From positions 167,743 to 231,742 of the forward strand of contig NZ_FNHE01000005.1 in the NCBI RefSeq assembly GCF_900103785.1: 64,000 nucleotides of DNA, written 5' to 3'. Made by a program: the position numbers and the translations under genes. Numbering within the stretch: position 1 is the stretch's first letter; every line of letters begins with the position of its first letter. The notes under the pieces were generated by a model. That model ran no database searches and was not told where the DNA came from. It was given only the letters and a program-made list of their open reading frames with translations. Shown here piece by piece: positions 34,246 through 44,747 of this stretch. The stretch is from Geodermatophilus siccatus. Lineage in GTDB: Bacteria; Actinomycetota; Actinomycetes; Mycobacteriales; Geodermatophilaceae.

Positions 34246-35217
34246 TCAGGTACCGGGATGTCGCCGGTCGCCGTCGTCACCTGGGTCTTCGCCGTCGCGG
34301 TGCTCCGCGGCGGCCGGGGTGGCGGCCGGAGCGGACTCCGCGCGGGGGCGACGGGCCGGCGTGGTGTCGCCAGCGTCACGTCCGCGGGTGATCACCTCGC
34401 GGGGCCGGCCGCGCTGCCAGACCAGGTGGACCACCGCGAGCAGACCCACGACGACGGCGGTGAAGACGTTGAGCCGGATGCCGGCGAAGGTCTCCGCGGG
34501 GTCGACGCGCAGCAGCTCGATCCACAGCCGGCCGGCGCAGTAGAGGGCCACGTAGAGCGCGAACGCCCGCCCGTGGCTGAGCCGGAAGCGCCGGTCGGCC
34601 CACACCACGACCGCCGCCGCGGCCAGGTTCCAGAGCAGCTCGTAGAGGAAGGTCGGGTGGAAGGTGCCGAGCACCACCGGCTGGCCGTCGGGGCCGACGA
34701 CCGCCTGGGTGCCGGTCCAGTCGTAGACCGTCAGCGCCCAGGGCAGGTCGGTGGCGCGGCCGTACAGCTCGTTGTTGAACCAGTTGCCCAGCCGGCCGAT
34801 GGCCTGGGCGACGAGCAGCCCGGGGGCCAGGGCGTCGGCGAAGGCCGGCAGCGGGATGCCGCGACGGCGGCAGGCGATCCAGGCGCCGACGCCGCCCAGG
34901 GCGATCGCGCCCCAGATGCCGAGGCCGCCCTCCCAGATGGCGAAGGCCCGCAGGGGGTCGCCGCCCTCGCCGAAGTAGGGCCGGGGGCTGCTGACGACGT
35001 GGTAGAGCCGGCCGCCGACGATGCCGAACGGCACCGCCCAGACGGCGATGTCCAGGACGTCGCCCTTCGCCCCGCCCCGGGCGACCCAGCGTCGCTCGGT
35101 GATCACGACCGCCGCGACGATGCCGGCGATGATGCACAGCGCGTAGGCCCGGATGGGCAGCGGGCCCAGCTCCCAGACGCCCTGCGTGGGGCTGGGGATC
35201 GCGGCCAGGACGCTCAC
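34246..35217 (-). CDS. lgt: Prolipoprotein diacylglyceryl transferase
   Basis: 323 residues, about seven transmembrane helices, with the Lgt signature [14 protein letters not shown] and [11 protein letters not shown]. It transfers diacylglycerol from phosphatidylglycerol to lipobox cysteines, the first step of lipoprotein maturation; the lipoprotein at 21082 would be a client. A hydrophilic ~50-residue C-terminal tail is typical of actinobacteria. GTG start overlaps the trpA stop by 4 nt. Confidence 0.95.
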   Translation of the reverse strand: MSVLAAIPSPTQGVWELGPLPIRAYALCIIAGIVAAVVITERRWVARGGAKGDVLDIAVWAVPFGIVGGRLYHVVSSPRPYFGEGGDPLRAFAIWEGGLGIWGAIALGGVGAWIACRRRGIPLPAFADALAPGLLVAQAIGRLGNWFNNELYGRATDLPWALTVYDWTGTQAVVGPDGQPVVLGTFHPTFLYELLWNLAAAAVVVWADRRFRLSHGRAFALYVALYCAGRLWIELLRVDPAETFAGIRLNVFTAVVVGLLAVVHLVWQRGRPREVITRGRDAGDTTPARRPRAESAPAATPAAAEHRDGEDPGDDGDRRHPGT

Positions 35218-36011
35218 GGCACGGACACCGGGCGGCGCACACCCGCGGCGAGGTCCTCCGAGAGCCGGCGCACGCCCTCGGCGCCCCGGCCCTCGAGCAG
35301 CTCCCGCACGTAGGCCGACCCGACGATGACGCCGTCGGCGAACCCGGCGACCTCGGCGGCCTGGTCGCCGTTCGAGACGCCCAGGCCCACGCACACCGGC
35401 AGCTCGGTGACCTCCCGGGTGCGGGCGACCAGCCGCTCCGCGGCGTCGCCGACGGTGGCCCGGGTGCCGGTGACGCCCATGGTGGAGGCGGCGTAGACGA
35501 AGCCCCGGCAGGCCGCGGCGGTGGCGGCCAGGCGCGCGTCGGTGGACGACGGCGCGACCAGGAACACGCGGTCGAGGTCGTGCGCCTCCGACGCGGCCAG
35601 CCACTCCCCGGCCTCGTCGGGGATGAGGTCGGGGGTGATGGCCCCCGCTCCCCCGGCGGCGGCCAGGTCGGCGGCGAACCGCTCGACCCCGTAGCGCTCG
35701 ATCGGGTTCCAGTAGCTCATCACCACCGGCACCGCGCCGGTCGCGGCGACCGCCTCGACGGCGCGCAGCACGTCGCGCATGCCGACGCCGGCGCGCACGG
35801 CGGGGTCGACGGCCTGCTGGATCACCGGGCCGTCCATGCCGGGGTCGCTGTAGGGGACGCCGACCTCGACGACGTCGGCCCCGCCCCCGACCGCTGCGAC
35901 CATGGCCGCGATCGAGGTGTCGACGTCCGGGTACCCGACCGGGAGGTAGGCGACCAGCGCCGAGCGCCCCTCCGCCCTGGCCCCGGCGATGGTGTCCTGC
36001 GAGCGACTCAC
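35214..36011 (-). CDS. trpA: Tryptophan synthase alpha chain
   Basis: 265 residues. Catalytic Glu in [19 protein letters not shown], then [13 protein letters not shown] and the phosphate-binding [22 protein letters not shown]. Cleaves indole-glycerol phosphate to indole and glyceraldehyde 3-phosphate. GTG start overlaps trpB by 4 nt (GTGA); downstream it overlaps lgt the same way. Confidence 0.96.
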   Translation of the reverse strand: MSRSQDTIAGARAEGRSALVAYLPVGYPDVDTSIAAMVAAVGGGADVVEVGVPYSDPGMDGPVIQQAVDPAVRAGVGMRDVLRAVEAVAATGAVPVVMSYWNPIERYGVERFAADLAAAGGAGAITPDLIPDEAGEWLAASEAHDLDRVFLVAPSSTDARLAATAAACRGFVYAASTMGVTGTRATVGDAAERLVARTREVTELPVCVGLGVSNGDQAAEVAGFADGVIVGSAYVRELLEGRGAEGVRRLSEDLAAGVRRPVSVP

Positions 36012-37384
36012 GCCGACTCCCCCGCGTCCTGCCCGGCGACCGCGTCGCCGGAGGTGACCGCACCCTCGGTGGGCTGCTGGTCGGTGTCCATGCCGGCGCC
36101 GGGCTCGACGTGCTCGCGATCACCGAGGCCGAACCAGCGCGACGCCGTCTCGACGTCCTTGTCCCCGCGGCCGGAGAGGTTGACCAGCAGGAGTGGGGGC
36201 TCGTCGCCCCGCCCACCAGCCCCCCGCGACGCCAGCTCCTCGCCCAGCTTCACGGCGCCGGCGAGGGCGTGCGCCGACTCGATCGCGGGGATGATCCCCT
36301 CGGTGCGGCACAGCAGCGCGAAGGCCTCCATGGCCTCGGCGTCGGTGACCGCCCGGTACTCCGCCCGGCCGATGTCGTGCAGGTGGGAGTGCTCCGGACC
36401 CACGCCCGGGTAGTCCAGGCCGGCGCTGATCGAGTGCGACTCGACGGTCTGGCCGTTGTCGTCCTGCAGCAGGTAGGAGCGGGCGCCGTGCAGCACGCCC
36501 GGCGTCCCGCCGGTGATGGTGGCCGCGTGCCGGCCGGTGTCCACGCCGTCCCCGCCGGCCTCCAGGCCGACCAGCCGGACCCCCTCGTCCGGGACGAACG
36601 CCGTGAAGATCCCGATGGCGTTGGAGCCGCCGCCCACGCAGGCCAGGACGGCGTCGGGCAGCCGGCCGAGCCGCTCGAGCACCTGGGCGCGCGCCTCGTC
36701 GCCGATGACCCGCTGGAAGTCGCGGACCATCTCCGGGAACGGGTGCGGGCCGGCGACGGTGCCGAACACGTAGTTCGTCGTCTCGACGTTGGTGACCCAG
36801 TCGCGGAACGCCTCGTTGATGGCGTCCTTGAGGGTGCGCGAGCCGGTGGTCACCGGGACGACCTCGGCGCCGAGCAGCCGCATCCGGGCGACGTTCAGCG
36901 CCTGCCGGCGGGTGTCCTCCTCGCCCATGTAGATCGTGCAGGACAGCCCCATGAGCGCCGCCGCGGTGGCGGTCGCGACGCCGTGCTGGCCGGCCCCGGT
37001 CTCGGCGATGACCCGCTGCTTGCCGATCCGCTTCGTGAGCAGCGCCTGGCCCAGCACGTTGTTGATCTTGTGCGAGCCGGTGTGGTTGAGGTCCTCGCGC
37101 TTGAGCCAGATGCGCGCCCCGCCGGCGTGCTGGGCGAACCGCGGCACCTCGGTGATCGGGCTCGGCCGGCCGGTGTAGTCGCGCTGCAGCGCGGCGAACT
37201 CCTCGATGAAGGCCGGGTCGACGCGCATCGCGCGGTAGGCCTCGGTCAGCTCGTCGAGCGCGGCGATCAGCGCCTCCGGCACGAACCGGCCACCGAAGAC
37301 CCCGAAGTGACCGGTGGCGTCGGGCCAGCTGGGGTGCGCCGGCTCGAGTCGCGCTTCCGGCGGGGAGACGGCGCTCGTGGTCAT
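36008..37384 (-). CDS. trpB: Tryptophan synthase beta chain
   Basis: 458 residues, about 40 longer than usual because of a C-terminal tail ([14 protein letters not shown]). PLP lysine 106 in [16 protein letters not shown], then [18 protein letters not shown] and the phosphate loop [10 protein letters not shown]. Joins indole with serine to make tryptophan. ATG 37382-37384; a 244-bp gap with a palindromic repeat separates it from trpC, so trpBA may be expressed from its own promoter. Confidence 0.96.
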   Translation of the reverse strand: MTTSAVSPPEARLEPAHPSWPDATGHFGVFGGRFVPEALIAALDELTEAYRAMRVDPAFIEEFAALQRDYTGRPSPITEVPRFAQHAGGARIWLKREDLNHTGSHKINNVLGQALLTKRIGKQRVIAETGAGQHGVATATAAALMGLSCTIYMGEEDTRRQALNVARMRLLGAEVVPVTTGSRTLKDAINEAFRDWVTNVETTNYVFGTVAGPHPFPEMVRDFQRVIGDEARAQVLERLGRLPDAVLACVGGGSNAIGIFTAFVPDEGVRLVGLEAGGDGVDTGRHAATITGGTPGVLHGARSYLLQDDNGQTVESHSISAGLDYPGVGPEHSHLHDIGRAEYRAVTDAEAMEAFALLCRTEGIIPAIESAHALAGAVKLGEELASRGAGGRGDEPPLLLVNLSGRGDKDVETASRWFGLGDREHVEPGAGMDTDQQPTEGAVTSGDAVAGQDAGESA

Positions 37385-37560
37385 GCCCCCAGTGTCCCGC
37401 GTCCGGGCGACGGGGTGGTGGGGTGGGTCGGCAACACGCTGGTGGAGGGGTCAGCGCACCGGGCAGGCCGGGCTCGGGCCACTGTGGCGCCGTCGCCCGC
37501 GCCCCCGCGCTGCTGCTACGGCGCCGACGCGGACGCAACCGCGCGACACTCGGGCCTCCC

Positions 37561-37633
37561 GCTGAAGAAGGACCCCGTCCTCCTCACCCCTCGCAACCTC
37601 GGGGCGAGCCTCGGGACGGGGTCCTTCTTCAGC
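37561..37633. repeat. Dispersed palindromic element, copy 8 (most complete)
   Basis: Perfect 20-nt outer arms at 37561-37580 and 37614-37633, flanking the core CACCCCTCGCAACCTCGGGG. The right arm includes the trpC stop codon (37629-37631). A clear cruciform or terminator structure between trpC and trpB. Confidence 0.85.
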
Positions 37634-38438
37634 GGGGGGTGTGCGGGGTGGCGGGGTGCGCGCCGGCCGTGACCAGGTCGGCGACCGCCTGGCGGGCGTC
37701 ACCGGCGGTCACCAGGCCCTCGCCCACGAGGACGGCGTCGGCGCCGGCCGCCGCGTAGGAGATGAGGTCGTGCGGCCCGCGGACGCCGGACTCGGCGACC
37801 TTCACGACCTCCGACGGCAGCCCCGGCGCGATCCGCTCGAAGGTGGAGCGGTCGACGTGCAGCGTGGTCAGGTCGCGGGCGTTGACGCCGATCACCGCGG
37901 CGCCGGCGGACAGCGCGCGGTCGGCCTCGGCCTCGGTGTGCACCTCGACGAGCGCGGTCATGCCGAGCGACTCGACCCGCTCCAGCAGGCCGACGAGCGC
38001 GTTCTGCTCCAGCGCGGCGACGATCAGCAGGACGACGTCGGCCCCGTGGGCCCGCGCCTCGTGCACCTGGTAGCTGGTGACCACGAAGTCCTTGCACAGC
38101 ACCGGGACGTCGACGGCCGCGCGGACGGCGGCGAGGTCGGCCTGGCCGCCCCCGAAGCGGCGCCGCTCGGTGAGCACGCTGATCACCCGGGCGCCGCCGT
38201 CGGCGTACTGCCGGGCCAGCACCGCGGGGTCGGGGATGTCGGCGAGCGCACCCTTGGAGGGGCTCTGCCGCTTCACCTCGGCGATGACGCCGACCCCGGG
38301 CGCGCGCAGCGCCGCGAGGGCGTCGAGGGGCGGCCGGGCGTCCCGCGCGGCGGCCTTGACCTCCGCCAGCGGAGTGGTCGCCTCGCGTGCCGCCAGGTCC
38401 TCACGGACGCCGGCGACGATCTCGTCGAGCACGGACAC
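37629..38438 (-). CDS. trpC: Indole-3-glycerol phosphate synthase
   Basis: 269 residues. Catalytic lysine in [13 protein letters not shown], then [25 protein letters not shown] and VAESGVRGP. Makes indole-glycerol phosphate from carboxyphenylamino-deoxyribulose phosphate. GTG 38436-38438 with GGGGAGGAC 4-5 nt upstream. No trpF lies beside it; PriA (59312) probably performs that step. Confidence 0.96.
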   Translation of the reverse strand: MSVLDEIVAGVREDLAAREATTPLAEVKAAARDARPPLDALAALRAPGVGVIAEVKRQSPSKGALADIPDPAVLARQYADGGARVISVLTERRRFGGGQADLAAVRAAVDVPVLCKDFVVTSYQVHEARAHGADVVLLIVAALEQNALVGLLERVESLGMTALVEVHTEAEADRALSAGAAVIGVNARDLTTLHVDRSTFERIAPGLPSEVVKVAESGVRGPHDLISYAAAGADAVLVGEGLVTAGDARQAVADLVTAGAHPATPHTPR

Positions 38439-38615
38439 GAGTCCTCCCCGCTGCTGCTCGTCAGTCGCCCACCGGGCCAGGAGAACCACCCACCGGGCGC
38501 GGCCCGGGCCGGGCCTCGATCCGTGGGCCCACTCTAGAGGCGGCGGATCGCCGGGCCGCCCGCGGGGGCGCACGCACGCCCCGGACGGGGGTGTGGACCA
38601 GGCGGCCCCGGGTAC

Positions 38616-39227
38616 TCAGCGGTGTTCCGCCGTCCCCTCGGTGGGGTCCTCGCCGCGGTCGAGCGCCCGCCAGGCGTCGAGGGCGCGGTCCTCGTCGGTC
38701 TGCCCGCGGGCGGGGGCCGCGGGGGCTGTGGCGGCCGCACGCTCGTACCGGCGTCCCATGCCCGGCCAGGTGCGGCCGCGGAGCACGGTGAGCAGGCCCG
38801 CCGCCACGGCGAGCAGCCCCGCCACGAGGGCCAGCACCGGCCAGGCGGCGGACACCGCGGTCGTGACCGTGCTGCCCGGCGTCCCGCTACCCAGCACGCC
38901 CGCTGCCGCGGCGCCCGCGTCGGTCGCCAGGGTCCGCAGGCCCGACCAGCCGAGCACTCCCCCGGCGACGGCGGCCAGCAGCCCCACCAGCACCCGCCCG
39001 GCGCCGCGGACGGCGACCAGCGCGACCGCGGCCGCCAGCAGCACCAGCCCGCCGGCCGGGACCAGCGGCGCGAGCGCCGAGCCGGTCAGCTGCTCGGTGA
39101 CCGGCGGCAGGGGCTCCGGGCGCGCCACGCTCGCGGTGAGCCAGGTCTGACCGCCGGTGGACAGCGCCAGTCCCCCGGACGCGGCCAGGCCGACGACGGC
39201 CGCGGCCATCTCGCGGCGGTCGCTCAC
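38616..39227 (-). CDS. Trp-biosynthesis-associated membrane protein
   Basis: 203 residues, four hydrophobic helices (AAVVGLAASGGLALSTGG; GLVLLAAAVALVAV; VLVGLLAAVAGGVLGW; VLALVAGLLAVAAGLLTV) and a charged C-terminal tail. Position between trpE and trpC, length and topology match the actinobacterial Trp-associated membrane protein family; function unknown. GTG overlaps the trpE stop by 4 nt. Confidence 0.82.
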   Translation of the reverse strand: MSDRREMAAAVVGLAASGGLALSTGGQTWLTASVARPEPLPPVTEQLTGSALAPLVPAGGLVLLAAAVALVAVRGAGRVLVGLLAAVAGGVLGWSGLRTLATDAGAAAAGVLGSGTPGSTVTTAVSAAWPVLALVAGLLAVAAGLLTVLRGRTWPGMGRRYERAAATAPAAPARGQTDEDRALDAWRALDRGEDPTEGTAEHR

Positions 39228-40720
39228 GGGAGCTCCCGCATCCCCTCCGCGGTCGCGATCGCCGAGAGCACCGCGCGCGCCTTGTGCCGGGTCTCGGCCT
39301 CCTCGGTGGCCGGGTCGCTGTCGGCGACGACGCCCGCGCCGGCCTGCACGTAGGCGCGGCCCTGGTGCAGCACCGCCGTCCGGATGGCGATGGCCATGTC
39401 CAGGTCGCCGCTGGCGTCGACGTAGCCGACCGTGCCGGCGTAGAGCGCCCGCCGGGTGGGCTCCAGCGACTCGATGATCGCCATCGCGCTCGGCTTGGGC
39501 GCCCCGGAGACGGTGCCGGCCGGGAAGGTCGCGTCGAAGACGTCGAGGGCGTCCCACTGCGGGGCGACCTCGCCGGCCACGGTCGACACCAGGTGCATCA
39601 CGTGGCTGTAGTGCTCGATGCGCATGAAGTCGGGGACCTCGACCGTGCCCGGCACGCAGACCCGGCCCAGGTCGTTGCGGGCCAGGTCGACCAGCATCAC
39701 GTGCTCGGCGCGCTCCTTGGGGTCGGCGAGCAGGCCCTCGGCCAGGCGCGCGTCCTCCTCGGGGGTGGCGCCCCGCGGGCGGGTGCCGGCCGGCGGGTGG
39801 ACGACGGCCGAGCTGCCGGTCACGGTGACCAGCGCCTCCGGCGAGGAGCCGACGACGTCGAACGGCGACTCCCGCCCGGCGAAGCGCAGCAGGTACATGT
39901 ACGGCGAGGGGTTGGTCGCCCGCAGCACCCGGTAGAGGTCCAGGGCCTCGACCTCGGTGGGCACCTCGAAGCGCTGCGAGAGCACCACCTGGAACGCGTC
40001 GCCGGCCCGGATGTGCTCCCGCACGCGCTCCACGCCGTCCTCGAAGACGCCCGGCGCCATGTTGCTCTGCACCGGCGGCGGAGCGGCCGTCGTGAAGGTG
40101 GCCACCCCCGGGGGTGCGGCCTTGGCCAGGTCGGCGGCCATCGCGTCGAGCCGGGTCACCGCGTCGTCGTAGCCCTCCGACCCGCACACCGCGTTGGCGA
40201 TCAGCAGCACCGTGCCGTCGTGGTGGTCGAGCACCGCGAGGTCGGTGACCAGCATGAGCGCGAGCTCGGGCATGCCGAGGTCGTCGACGGCGGTGACCGG
40301 CAGCCGCTCCAGCCGCCGGACGACGTCGTAGCCGAGGTAGCCGACCAGGCCGCCGGTCAGCCGGGGCAGGTCGGGACGGCGCGGCGAGCGCAGCCGGCGG
40401 GCCAGCGTGCGGACGGCGGCCAGCGGGTCCGCGGGCAGGTCGTCGGTGAGGCCGGGCAGCTCCTCCCCCAGCCACAGCGCGGTGCCGTCCCGCTCCGTCA
40501 GCACCCCGGCGCTGCGGACGCCGACGAAGCTGTACCGGCTCCACTGCTTGCCCTGCTCCGCGGACTCCAGCAGCACCGTGCCCGGCCGGTTGCCGGCCAG
40601 CTTGCGGTAGATGCCGACCGCGGTCTCGCCGTCGGCCAGCAGCCGCCGGGTGACCGGCACCATCGGCTGGTCGACGGCCGCGGCCTCCTCCCGCGACGGG
40701 GTGGTCTCACCGAGCCGCAC
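39224..40720 (-). CDS. trpE: Anthranilate synthase component I
   Basis: 498 residues. N-terminal domain with the feedback site region ([18 protein letters not shown]) and a chorismate-binding domain ([48 protein letters not shown]). Converts chorismate to anthranilate, using ammonia or a TrpG partner not in the window. GTG at 40718-40720 with GGAGGT 6-8 nt upstream; overlaps hisI by 14 nt. No leader-peptide attenuator can be placed because hisI covers the upstream region. Confidence 0.96.
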   Translation of the reverse strand: MRLGETTPSREEAAAVDQPMVPVTRRLLADGETAVGIYRKLAGNRPGTVLLESAEQGKQWSRYSFVGVRSAGVLTERDGTALWLGEELPGLTDDLPADPLAAVRTLARRLRSPRRPDLPRLTGGLVGYLGYDVVRRLERLPVTAVDDLGMPELALMLVTDLAVLDHHDGTVLLIANAVCGSEGYDDAVTRLDAMAADLAKAAPPGVATFTTAAPPPVQSNMAPGVFEDGVERVREHIRAGDAFQVVLSQRFEVPTEVEALDLYRVLRATNPSPYMYLLRFAGRESPFDVVGSSPEALVTVTGSSAVVHPPAGTRPRGATPEEDARLAEGLLADPKERAEHVMLVDLARNDLGRVCVPGTVEVPDFMRIEHYSHVMHLVSTVAGEVAPQWDALDVFDATFPAGTVSGAPKPSAMAIIESLEPTRRALYAGTVGYVDASGDLDMAIAIRTAVLHQGRAYVQAGAGVVADSDPATEEAETRHKARAVLSAIATAEGMRELP

Positions 40721-41081
40721 GGGTGACCTCCAGCTCGCGGTGGAAGCAGGAGCGCTCGCCGGTGTGGCAGGCCGGGCCCTCCTGGTCGACGAGGACCAGC
40801 AGCGCGTCGCCGTCGCAGTCCAGGCGGACGTCGCGGACCCACTGGCGGTGCCCGGAGGTCTCGCCCTTGACCCAGTACTCGCGCCGGCTGCGCGACCAGT
40901 AGGTGGCCCGGCCGGTGGTCAGGGTGCGGCGCAGCGCCTCGTCGTCCATCCAGGCGACCATGAGCACCTCACCGGTGTCGTGCTGCTGGACGACGGCGGC
41001 GACCAGCCCGGCGGGGTCGCGGCGCAGCGCTGCTGCGACCGCGGGGTCCAGGGCGGACTCGGCGGCGGGGACGGCGGACAT
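40707..41081 (-). CDS. hisI: Phosphoribosyl-AMP cyclohydrolase
   Basis: 124 residues. Motifs [24 protein letters not shown] (split here as VAWMDDEAL and ATYWSRSR), [10 protein letters not shown] and zinc-site cysteines in [15 protein letters not shown]. Opens the adenine ring in step 3 of histidine synthesis. ATG 41079-41081. In mycobacteria hisI directly follows hisF; here 17 kb of other genes lies between. Confidence 0.95.
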   Translation of the reverse strand: MSAVPAAESALDPAVAAALRRDPAGLVAAVVQQHDTGEVLMVAWMDDEALRRTLTTGRATYWSRSRREYWVKGETSGHRQWVRDVRLDCDGDALLVLVDQEGPACHTGERSCFHRELEVTRAAR

Positions 41082-41117
41082 GCGCCCGATCGTCCCACCC
41101 GCGCACCCCCGGCCGGG

Positions 41118-41759
41118 TCACCGGTGCGGCGCCGTCCCCTCGTCCGGGCTGCTCCGGAACCAGGCGCGCGCGGGCCGGCCCACCGCGAGCCCCAGGGCGA
41201 CCGCCGGCGCGGCGGCGAAGCCGAGGACGAGGGCGGCCAGCACGCCGGCGCCCTGGTCGAGCACGGCGAGCAGCCGCGCCGCCCAGTAGGCGGCCAGCGA
41301 CAACTGCAGGGAGAAGGCGGCGACCAGCGTCCAGCGGGCGACGGGGCGGCGGCTGGCGAGCCCCAGGACACCCGCGGTCAGCAGCAGGACGACCGAGGCC
41401 AGCTGCACGAGGGAGAGCACGCCCGCCTCGGCGGCCAGGGCCGCGCCGTCGGCCGGGAACCCGGGCTCGCCGGCCGCCATCGAGAACACCGCGCCGAGCA
41501 GCTGGAGGTAGGCGGTGGCGAGGGCCACGCCGGCGGCCTGGACGAAGGCGAGCACCGCGGCCGCGATCACCTGCCCGGGCCGCTGCGGCCGGGCGGGGGC
41601 CGGCGGCCACGGCTGGGGCCAGGGCTGGGGCCACGGGACCGCGTGGGGAGCGGCCGGGGTCCAGTACGGCATCGTCGTCGGCGGGGGCCCGGCGTAGGGG
41701 GCACCGGGCTCGGTCTCCGTCGCCGGGTCCGACCACGGGCTCGGGTGCGACGACGTCAC
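41118..41759 (-). CDS. Proline-rich membrane protein of unknown function
   Basis: 213 residues. N-terminal ~65 residues are Pro/Trp-rich (PWPQPWPQPWPPAPARPQRP), followed by four hydrophobic helices (VIAAAVLAFVQAAGVALA, VLSLVQLASVVLLLTAG, WTLVAAFSLQLSLAAYW, VLAALVLGFAAAPAVALGL). Resembles generic actinobacterial four-helix proteins; no function assigned. GTG start overlaps the FAD dehydrogenase stop by 4 nt. Confidence 0.7.
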   Translation of the reverse strand: MTSSHPSPWSDPATETEPGAPYAGPPPTTMPYWTPAAPHAVPWPQPWPQPWPPAPARPQRPGQVIAAAVLAFVQAAGVALATAYLQLLGAVFSMAAGEPGFPADGAALAAEAGVLSLVQLASVVLLLTAGVLGLASRRPVARWTLVAAFSLQLSLAAYWAARLLAVLDQGAGVLAALVLGFAAAPAVALGLAVGRPARAWFRSSPDEGTAPHR

Positions 41760-43408
41760 AGCGCGGCCGCGAGCGCCCGGCCGGCGACCCGGCCGCTGAA
41801 CAGGCAGCCGCCGAGGAAGGTGCCCTCCAGCGAGCGGTAGCCGTGCATGCCGCCCCCGCCGAAGCCCGCCACCTCGCCCGCGGCGTAGAGGCCCGGGAAG
41901 ACCGCGCCGCCGGGCTGCAGCACGCGGCCGGAGAGGTCGGTCTCCAGCCCGCCGAGGGTCTTGCGGGTGATCAGGTTGAGCCGGACGGCGACCAGCGGGC
42001 CGGCCTGGGGGTCGAGCAGCCGGTGCGGTGGCGCCACGCGGATGAGCTTGTCGCCGAGGTAGCTGCGCGCGCCGCGGATCGCGGTCAGCTGCAGGTCCTT
42101 GGTGAAGGGGTGGGCGACCTCGCGGTCGCGGGCGACGACCTCGCGCTCGACGTCGGCCAGCCGCAGCTCGGGGGTGCCGCCGGTGACCCGGTTCATCCCG
42201 GCGACCAGCTCGGGCAGGGTGCGGGCGACGACGAAGTCCTCCCCCGCGTCGAGGAAGGCCTGGACCGGGGCGGCGACGCCGGCGCGGGCCCGGTTGAGCA
42301 GCAGCTTGACGTCCTTGCCCGTGAGGTCGGGGTTCTGCTCGGAGCCCGACAGCGCGAACTCCTTCTCCACGATCTTGTGCGTGGCGACGAACCAGGTGTG
42401 CTCGTGGCCGGTCTGCCCGATGTGGGCCAGCGTGCCGAGGGTGTCGAAGCCGGGGAACAGCGGCACCGGCAGCCGCTTGCCGGTCGCGTCCAGCCACAGC
42501 GACGAGGGCCCCGGCAGGATCCGGATGCCGTGTCGCTCCCAGACCGGCGAGTGGTTGGCGATGCCCTCGGTGTAGTGCCACATCCGGTCGCGGTTGATCA
42601 GGTTCGCGCCGGCGGCCTCGGTGGCCTGCAGCATCCGCCCGTCGACGTGCGCCGGGACCCCGGAGAGGAGTCGTCGCGGCGCGGGGCCGAGGCGGGCGGG
42701 CCAGTTCTGCCGAACCAGGTCGTGGTTGCCGCCGATACCGCCGGAGGTGACGACGACGGCCTGCGCCGAGACCTCGAACTCCCCGGCCGCGTCGCGGCTG
42801 CTCGCCTCACCACGGGCGACGTCGCTGGGCTCGAGCACGGTGCCGCGGACACCGGTGACCGCGCCGCCGCTGACGACGAGCTCGTCGACGCGGTGCCGGA
42901 AGAGCAGCTGCAGCGCCCCGCGGTCGGCGGCGGCCCGGACCCGGCGGGCGAAGGGCTCGACGATGCCCGGGCCGGTGCCCCAGACGATGTGGAAGCGCGG
43001 CACGGAGTTGCCGTGGCCCGTGGCGGTGTACCCGCCGCGCTCGGCCCAGCCGACCACCGGGAAGAACCCGATGCCCTGCTGGCGCAGCCACGCGCGCTTC
43101 TCCCCCGCGGCGAACTGCAGGTAGGCCTCGGCCCACCGGCGCGGCCAGTGGTCCTCCTCGCGGTCGAAGGAGGCGGTGCCGAACCAGTCCTGCCGGGCCA
43201 GCTCGAGCGAGTCGCGCACCCGCAGCCGCCGCTGCTCGGGCGAGTCGACGAGGAACAGCCCGCCGAAGGACCACCAGGCCTGCCCGCCCAGGGACTGCTC
43301 GGGCTCCTGGTCGAGCAGCACCACCCGCGTGCCCGCATCGGCCAGCTCCGCGGCGGCGACCAGCCCGGCCAGCCCCGCACCCACCACGACGACGTCGGTG
43401 TCGGTCAC
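41756..43408 (-). CDS. FAD-binding dehydrogenase (KSTD / fumarate-reductase flavoprotein family)
   Basis: 550 residues. N-terminal FAD motif [21 protein letters not shown] (residues 6-26 region), VVLLDQEPEQSLGGQAWWS, and the C-terminal FAD/substrate loops GLYAAGEVAGFGGGGMHG and LEGTFLGGCLFSGRVAG. This is the FAD_binding_2 family that includes 3-ketosteroid dehydrogenases; substrate unknown. The GTG at 43406-43408 has GGAG 8 nt upstream. Translationally coupled to the membrane protein downstream, which may be a partner. Confidence 0.82.
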   Translation of the reverse strand: MTDTDVVVVGAGLAGLVAAAELADAGTRVVLLDQEPEQSLGGQAWWSFGGLFLVDSPEQRRLRVRDSLELARQDWFGTASFDREEDHWPRRWAEAYLQFAAGEKRAWLRQQGIGFFPVVGWAERGGYTATGHGNSVPRFHIVWGTGPGIVEPFARRVRAAADRGALQLLFRHRVDELVVSGGAVTGVRGTVLEPSDVARGEASSRDAAGEFEVSAQAVVVTSGGIGGNHDLVRQNWPARLGPAPRRLLSGVPAHVDGRMLQATEAAGANLINRDRMWHYTEGIANHSPVWERHGIRILPGPSSLWLDATGKRLPVPLFPGFDTLGTLAHIGQTGHEHTWFVATHKIVEKEFALSGSEQNPDLTGKDVKLLLNRARAGVAAPVQAFLDAGEDFVVARTLPELVAGMNRVTGGTPELRLADVEREVVARDREVAHPFTKDLQLTAIRGARSYLGDKLIRVAPPHRLLDPQAGPLVAVRLNLITRKTLGGLETDLSGRVLQPGGAVFPGLYAAGEVAGFGGGGMHGYRSLEGTFLGGCLFSGRVAGRALAAAL

Positions 43409-43494
43409 GTGTCTCCTCGCTGGCGCTCGTCGCCGACGTGATCGGCGATGCCGTGTCCATGCGTGACCTGGCAAGCTCGGTCACGTTCTGCACG

Positions 43495-44001
43495 CTAGCC
43501 GGTGCGCTGCGTCCGGCGGCCCCGGTCCGGGGACCGCGTCGCCCGCGCGGGGCCCGTCCACTCCCGGACCGGGCGACGGACGACGAGCACCAGGCAGCCG
43601 AGCGGCCCGACGAGCAGCAGCAGGGTCTGGGCGACCACCGCGCCCAGGCCCAGGACGCCGAACAGGGCGGCGGTGCCCAGCAGGCACAGCACCAGGACGA
43701 CGCTGACGGCGGCCAGCAGCACCCACGCCCGCGCCCGCCCGAGGACGACGAGCACCGCGCCGGCCAGGGCGAGCACGGCCAGCACCTCGGGGACGGCGAC
43801 GAACCACGGCGTCCCGACCTCCGGGTCGCGGAGCAGCCAGGCCAGCCACAGGTACTCGGCGGCGACCAGGACGCCGAAGACGGCGGCGAACGGGGCGAGA
43901 ACCGGCCGTCCGGCCGGCCTCGGCGGGGGTTGCTGCCGGCGGGGCGCCGCCCGCGGCGAGCGACGCGCCGCCACCCGGCTGCGGGAGGACGACGACGCCA
44001 T
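43495..44001 (-). CDS. Small membrane protein, unknown function
   Basis: 168 residues. Arg/Pro-rich N terminus, then about four hydrophobic helices (PFAAVFGVLVAAEYLWLAWLL; FVAVPEVLAVLALAGAVLV; AWVLLAAVSVVLVLCLLG; VAQTLLLLVGPLGCLVLV) and a basic tail. ATG 43999-44001. Same strand and similar make-up as the next gene at 44046, 44 bp away. Confidence 0.62.
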   Translation of the reverse strand: MASSSSRSRVAARRSPRAAPRRQQPPPRPAGRPVLAPFAAVFGVLVAAEYLWLAWLLRDPEVGTPWFVAVPEVLAVLALAGAVLVVLGRARAWVLLAAVSVVLVLCLLGTAALFGVLGLGAVVAQTLLLLVGPLGCLVLVVRRPVREWTGPARATRSPDRGRRTQRTG

Positions 44002-44045
44002 GGTCGGCAGCGTAGGTCGGCCGCCGGCGCTCCGGCTGGAGCCGG

Positions 44046-44495
44046 TCAGCGGGTGCGGCGCGGCCGTCCGGCCACCCAGCGGCGCACCCGCGGGGTGGCC
44101 GCCAGGACCGCGGCGAGCACCGGGGCCACCAGGAGCAGCAGCGGCAGGCCCGCGTTCCCGGCGTCCTCGGTGCCGGTGGCCGCCCAGACGACCGCACCGG
44201 CCAGCACCGCGACCGGGACGACGGCCAGGACCAGGAGCAGCCAGCTGCGGCGGGCCAGCAGCCACGCCGCGCCGAGGACCTGGACCAACGGGGCGGCGAG
44301 CAGCAGGTACGTCCAGGGGTCGGGTCCGGCGTCCGCGGAGAGCCCGCCGAGCGCCACGGCGACGACGGCGAGGAACAGCGTGGGGAGTGCGCCGACGAGG
44401 CCGAGGACGCCGGCGGTCAGCGCGAGCGGCGGCATGCGCGCGTCCGGCGGCGGGAGGTCGGCTACCGGACGGCCCCGGTCTCGAGGAGTGGCCAC
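44046..44495 (-). CDS. Small membrane protein, unknown function
   Basis: 149 residues, four to five hydrophobic helices (LALTAGVLGLVGALPTLFL; YLLLAAPLVQVLGAAWLLA; LLLVLAVVPVAVLAGAVVW; LPLLLLVAPVLAAVLAA). GTG 44493-44495 assumed; ATG 44438 is an alternative. Probably co-transcribed with 43495. Divergent from the aminotransferase at 45018. Confidence 0.6.
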   Translation of the reverse strand: MATPRDRGRPVADLPPPDARMPPLALTAGVLGLVGALPTLFLAVVAVALGGLSADAGPDPWTYLLLAAPLVQVLGAAWLLARRSWLLLVLAVVPVAVLAGAVVWAATGTEDAGNAGLPLLLLVAPVLAAVLAATPRVRRWVAGRPRRTR

Positions 44496-44634
44496 GCTGC
44501 GCAGGCTAGGCCCCCCGCCCACCCACCGTCCGCATCCCGCCGCCTTCTCGCCGCCGGTGCACCGCCGGCGGGACGACCGCACGGTGCGACAGGCGGTGAG
44601 CACACGCTGTCCCGACACACACCGGTGCTGTTCC

Positions 44635-44662
44635 GGAACCGGGTCAGGCGCAACGGGGCGTT
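44635..44662 (+). promoter_or_regulatory. ECF-sigma-like promoter candidate
   Basis: GGAACC (44635-44640) and CGTT (44659-44662) are separated by 18 nt, close to the GGAAC/CGTT pattern of actinobacterial ECF sigma factors. A TTGACA at 44661-44666 overlaps but lacks a matching -10. Eye-only prediction. Confidence 0.3.
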
Positions 44663-44703
44663 GACACGTGCGGGTGCGCCCTGAACCGTTGCCCGCCTCC
44701 ATT

Positions 44704-44747
44704 AACCATCCGCTGACCGATCCGCAACCATCCGCTGATCAATCCGC
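44704..44747. repeat. 22-bp tandem direct repeat, probable regulator site
   Basis: Two adjacent 22-bp units (44704-44725, 44726-44747) share AACCATCCGCTGA exactly and differ at 2 of 22 positions overall. A 22-bp period places both on one face of the helix, as in tandem response-regulator sites. Confidence 0.6.

Noticed and set aside
39224..41081. A trp attenuator in front of trpE
   Set aside because: hisI overlaps the trpE start by 14 nt, leaving no room for a leader peptide with Trp codons and alternative hairpins.
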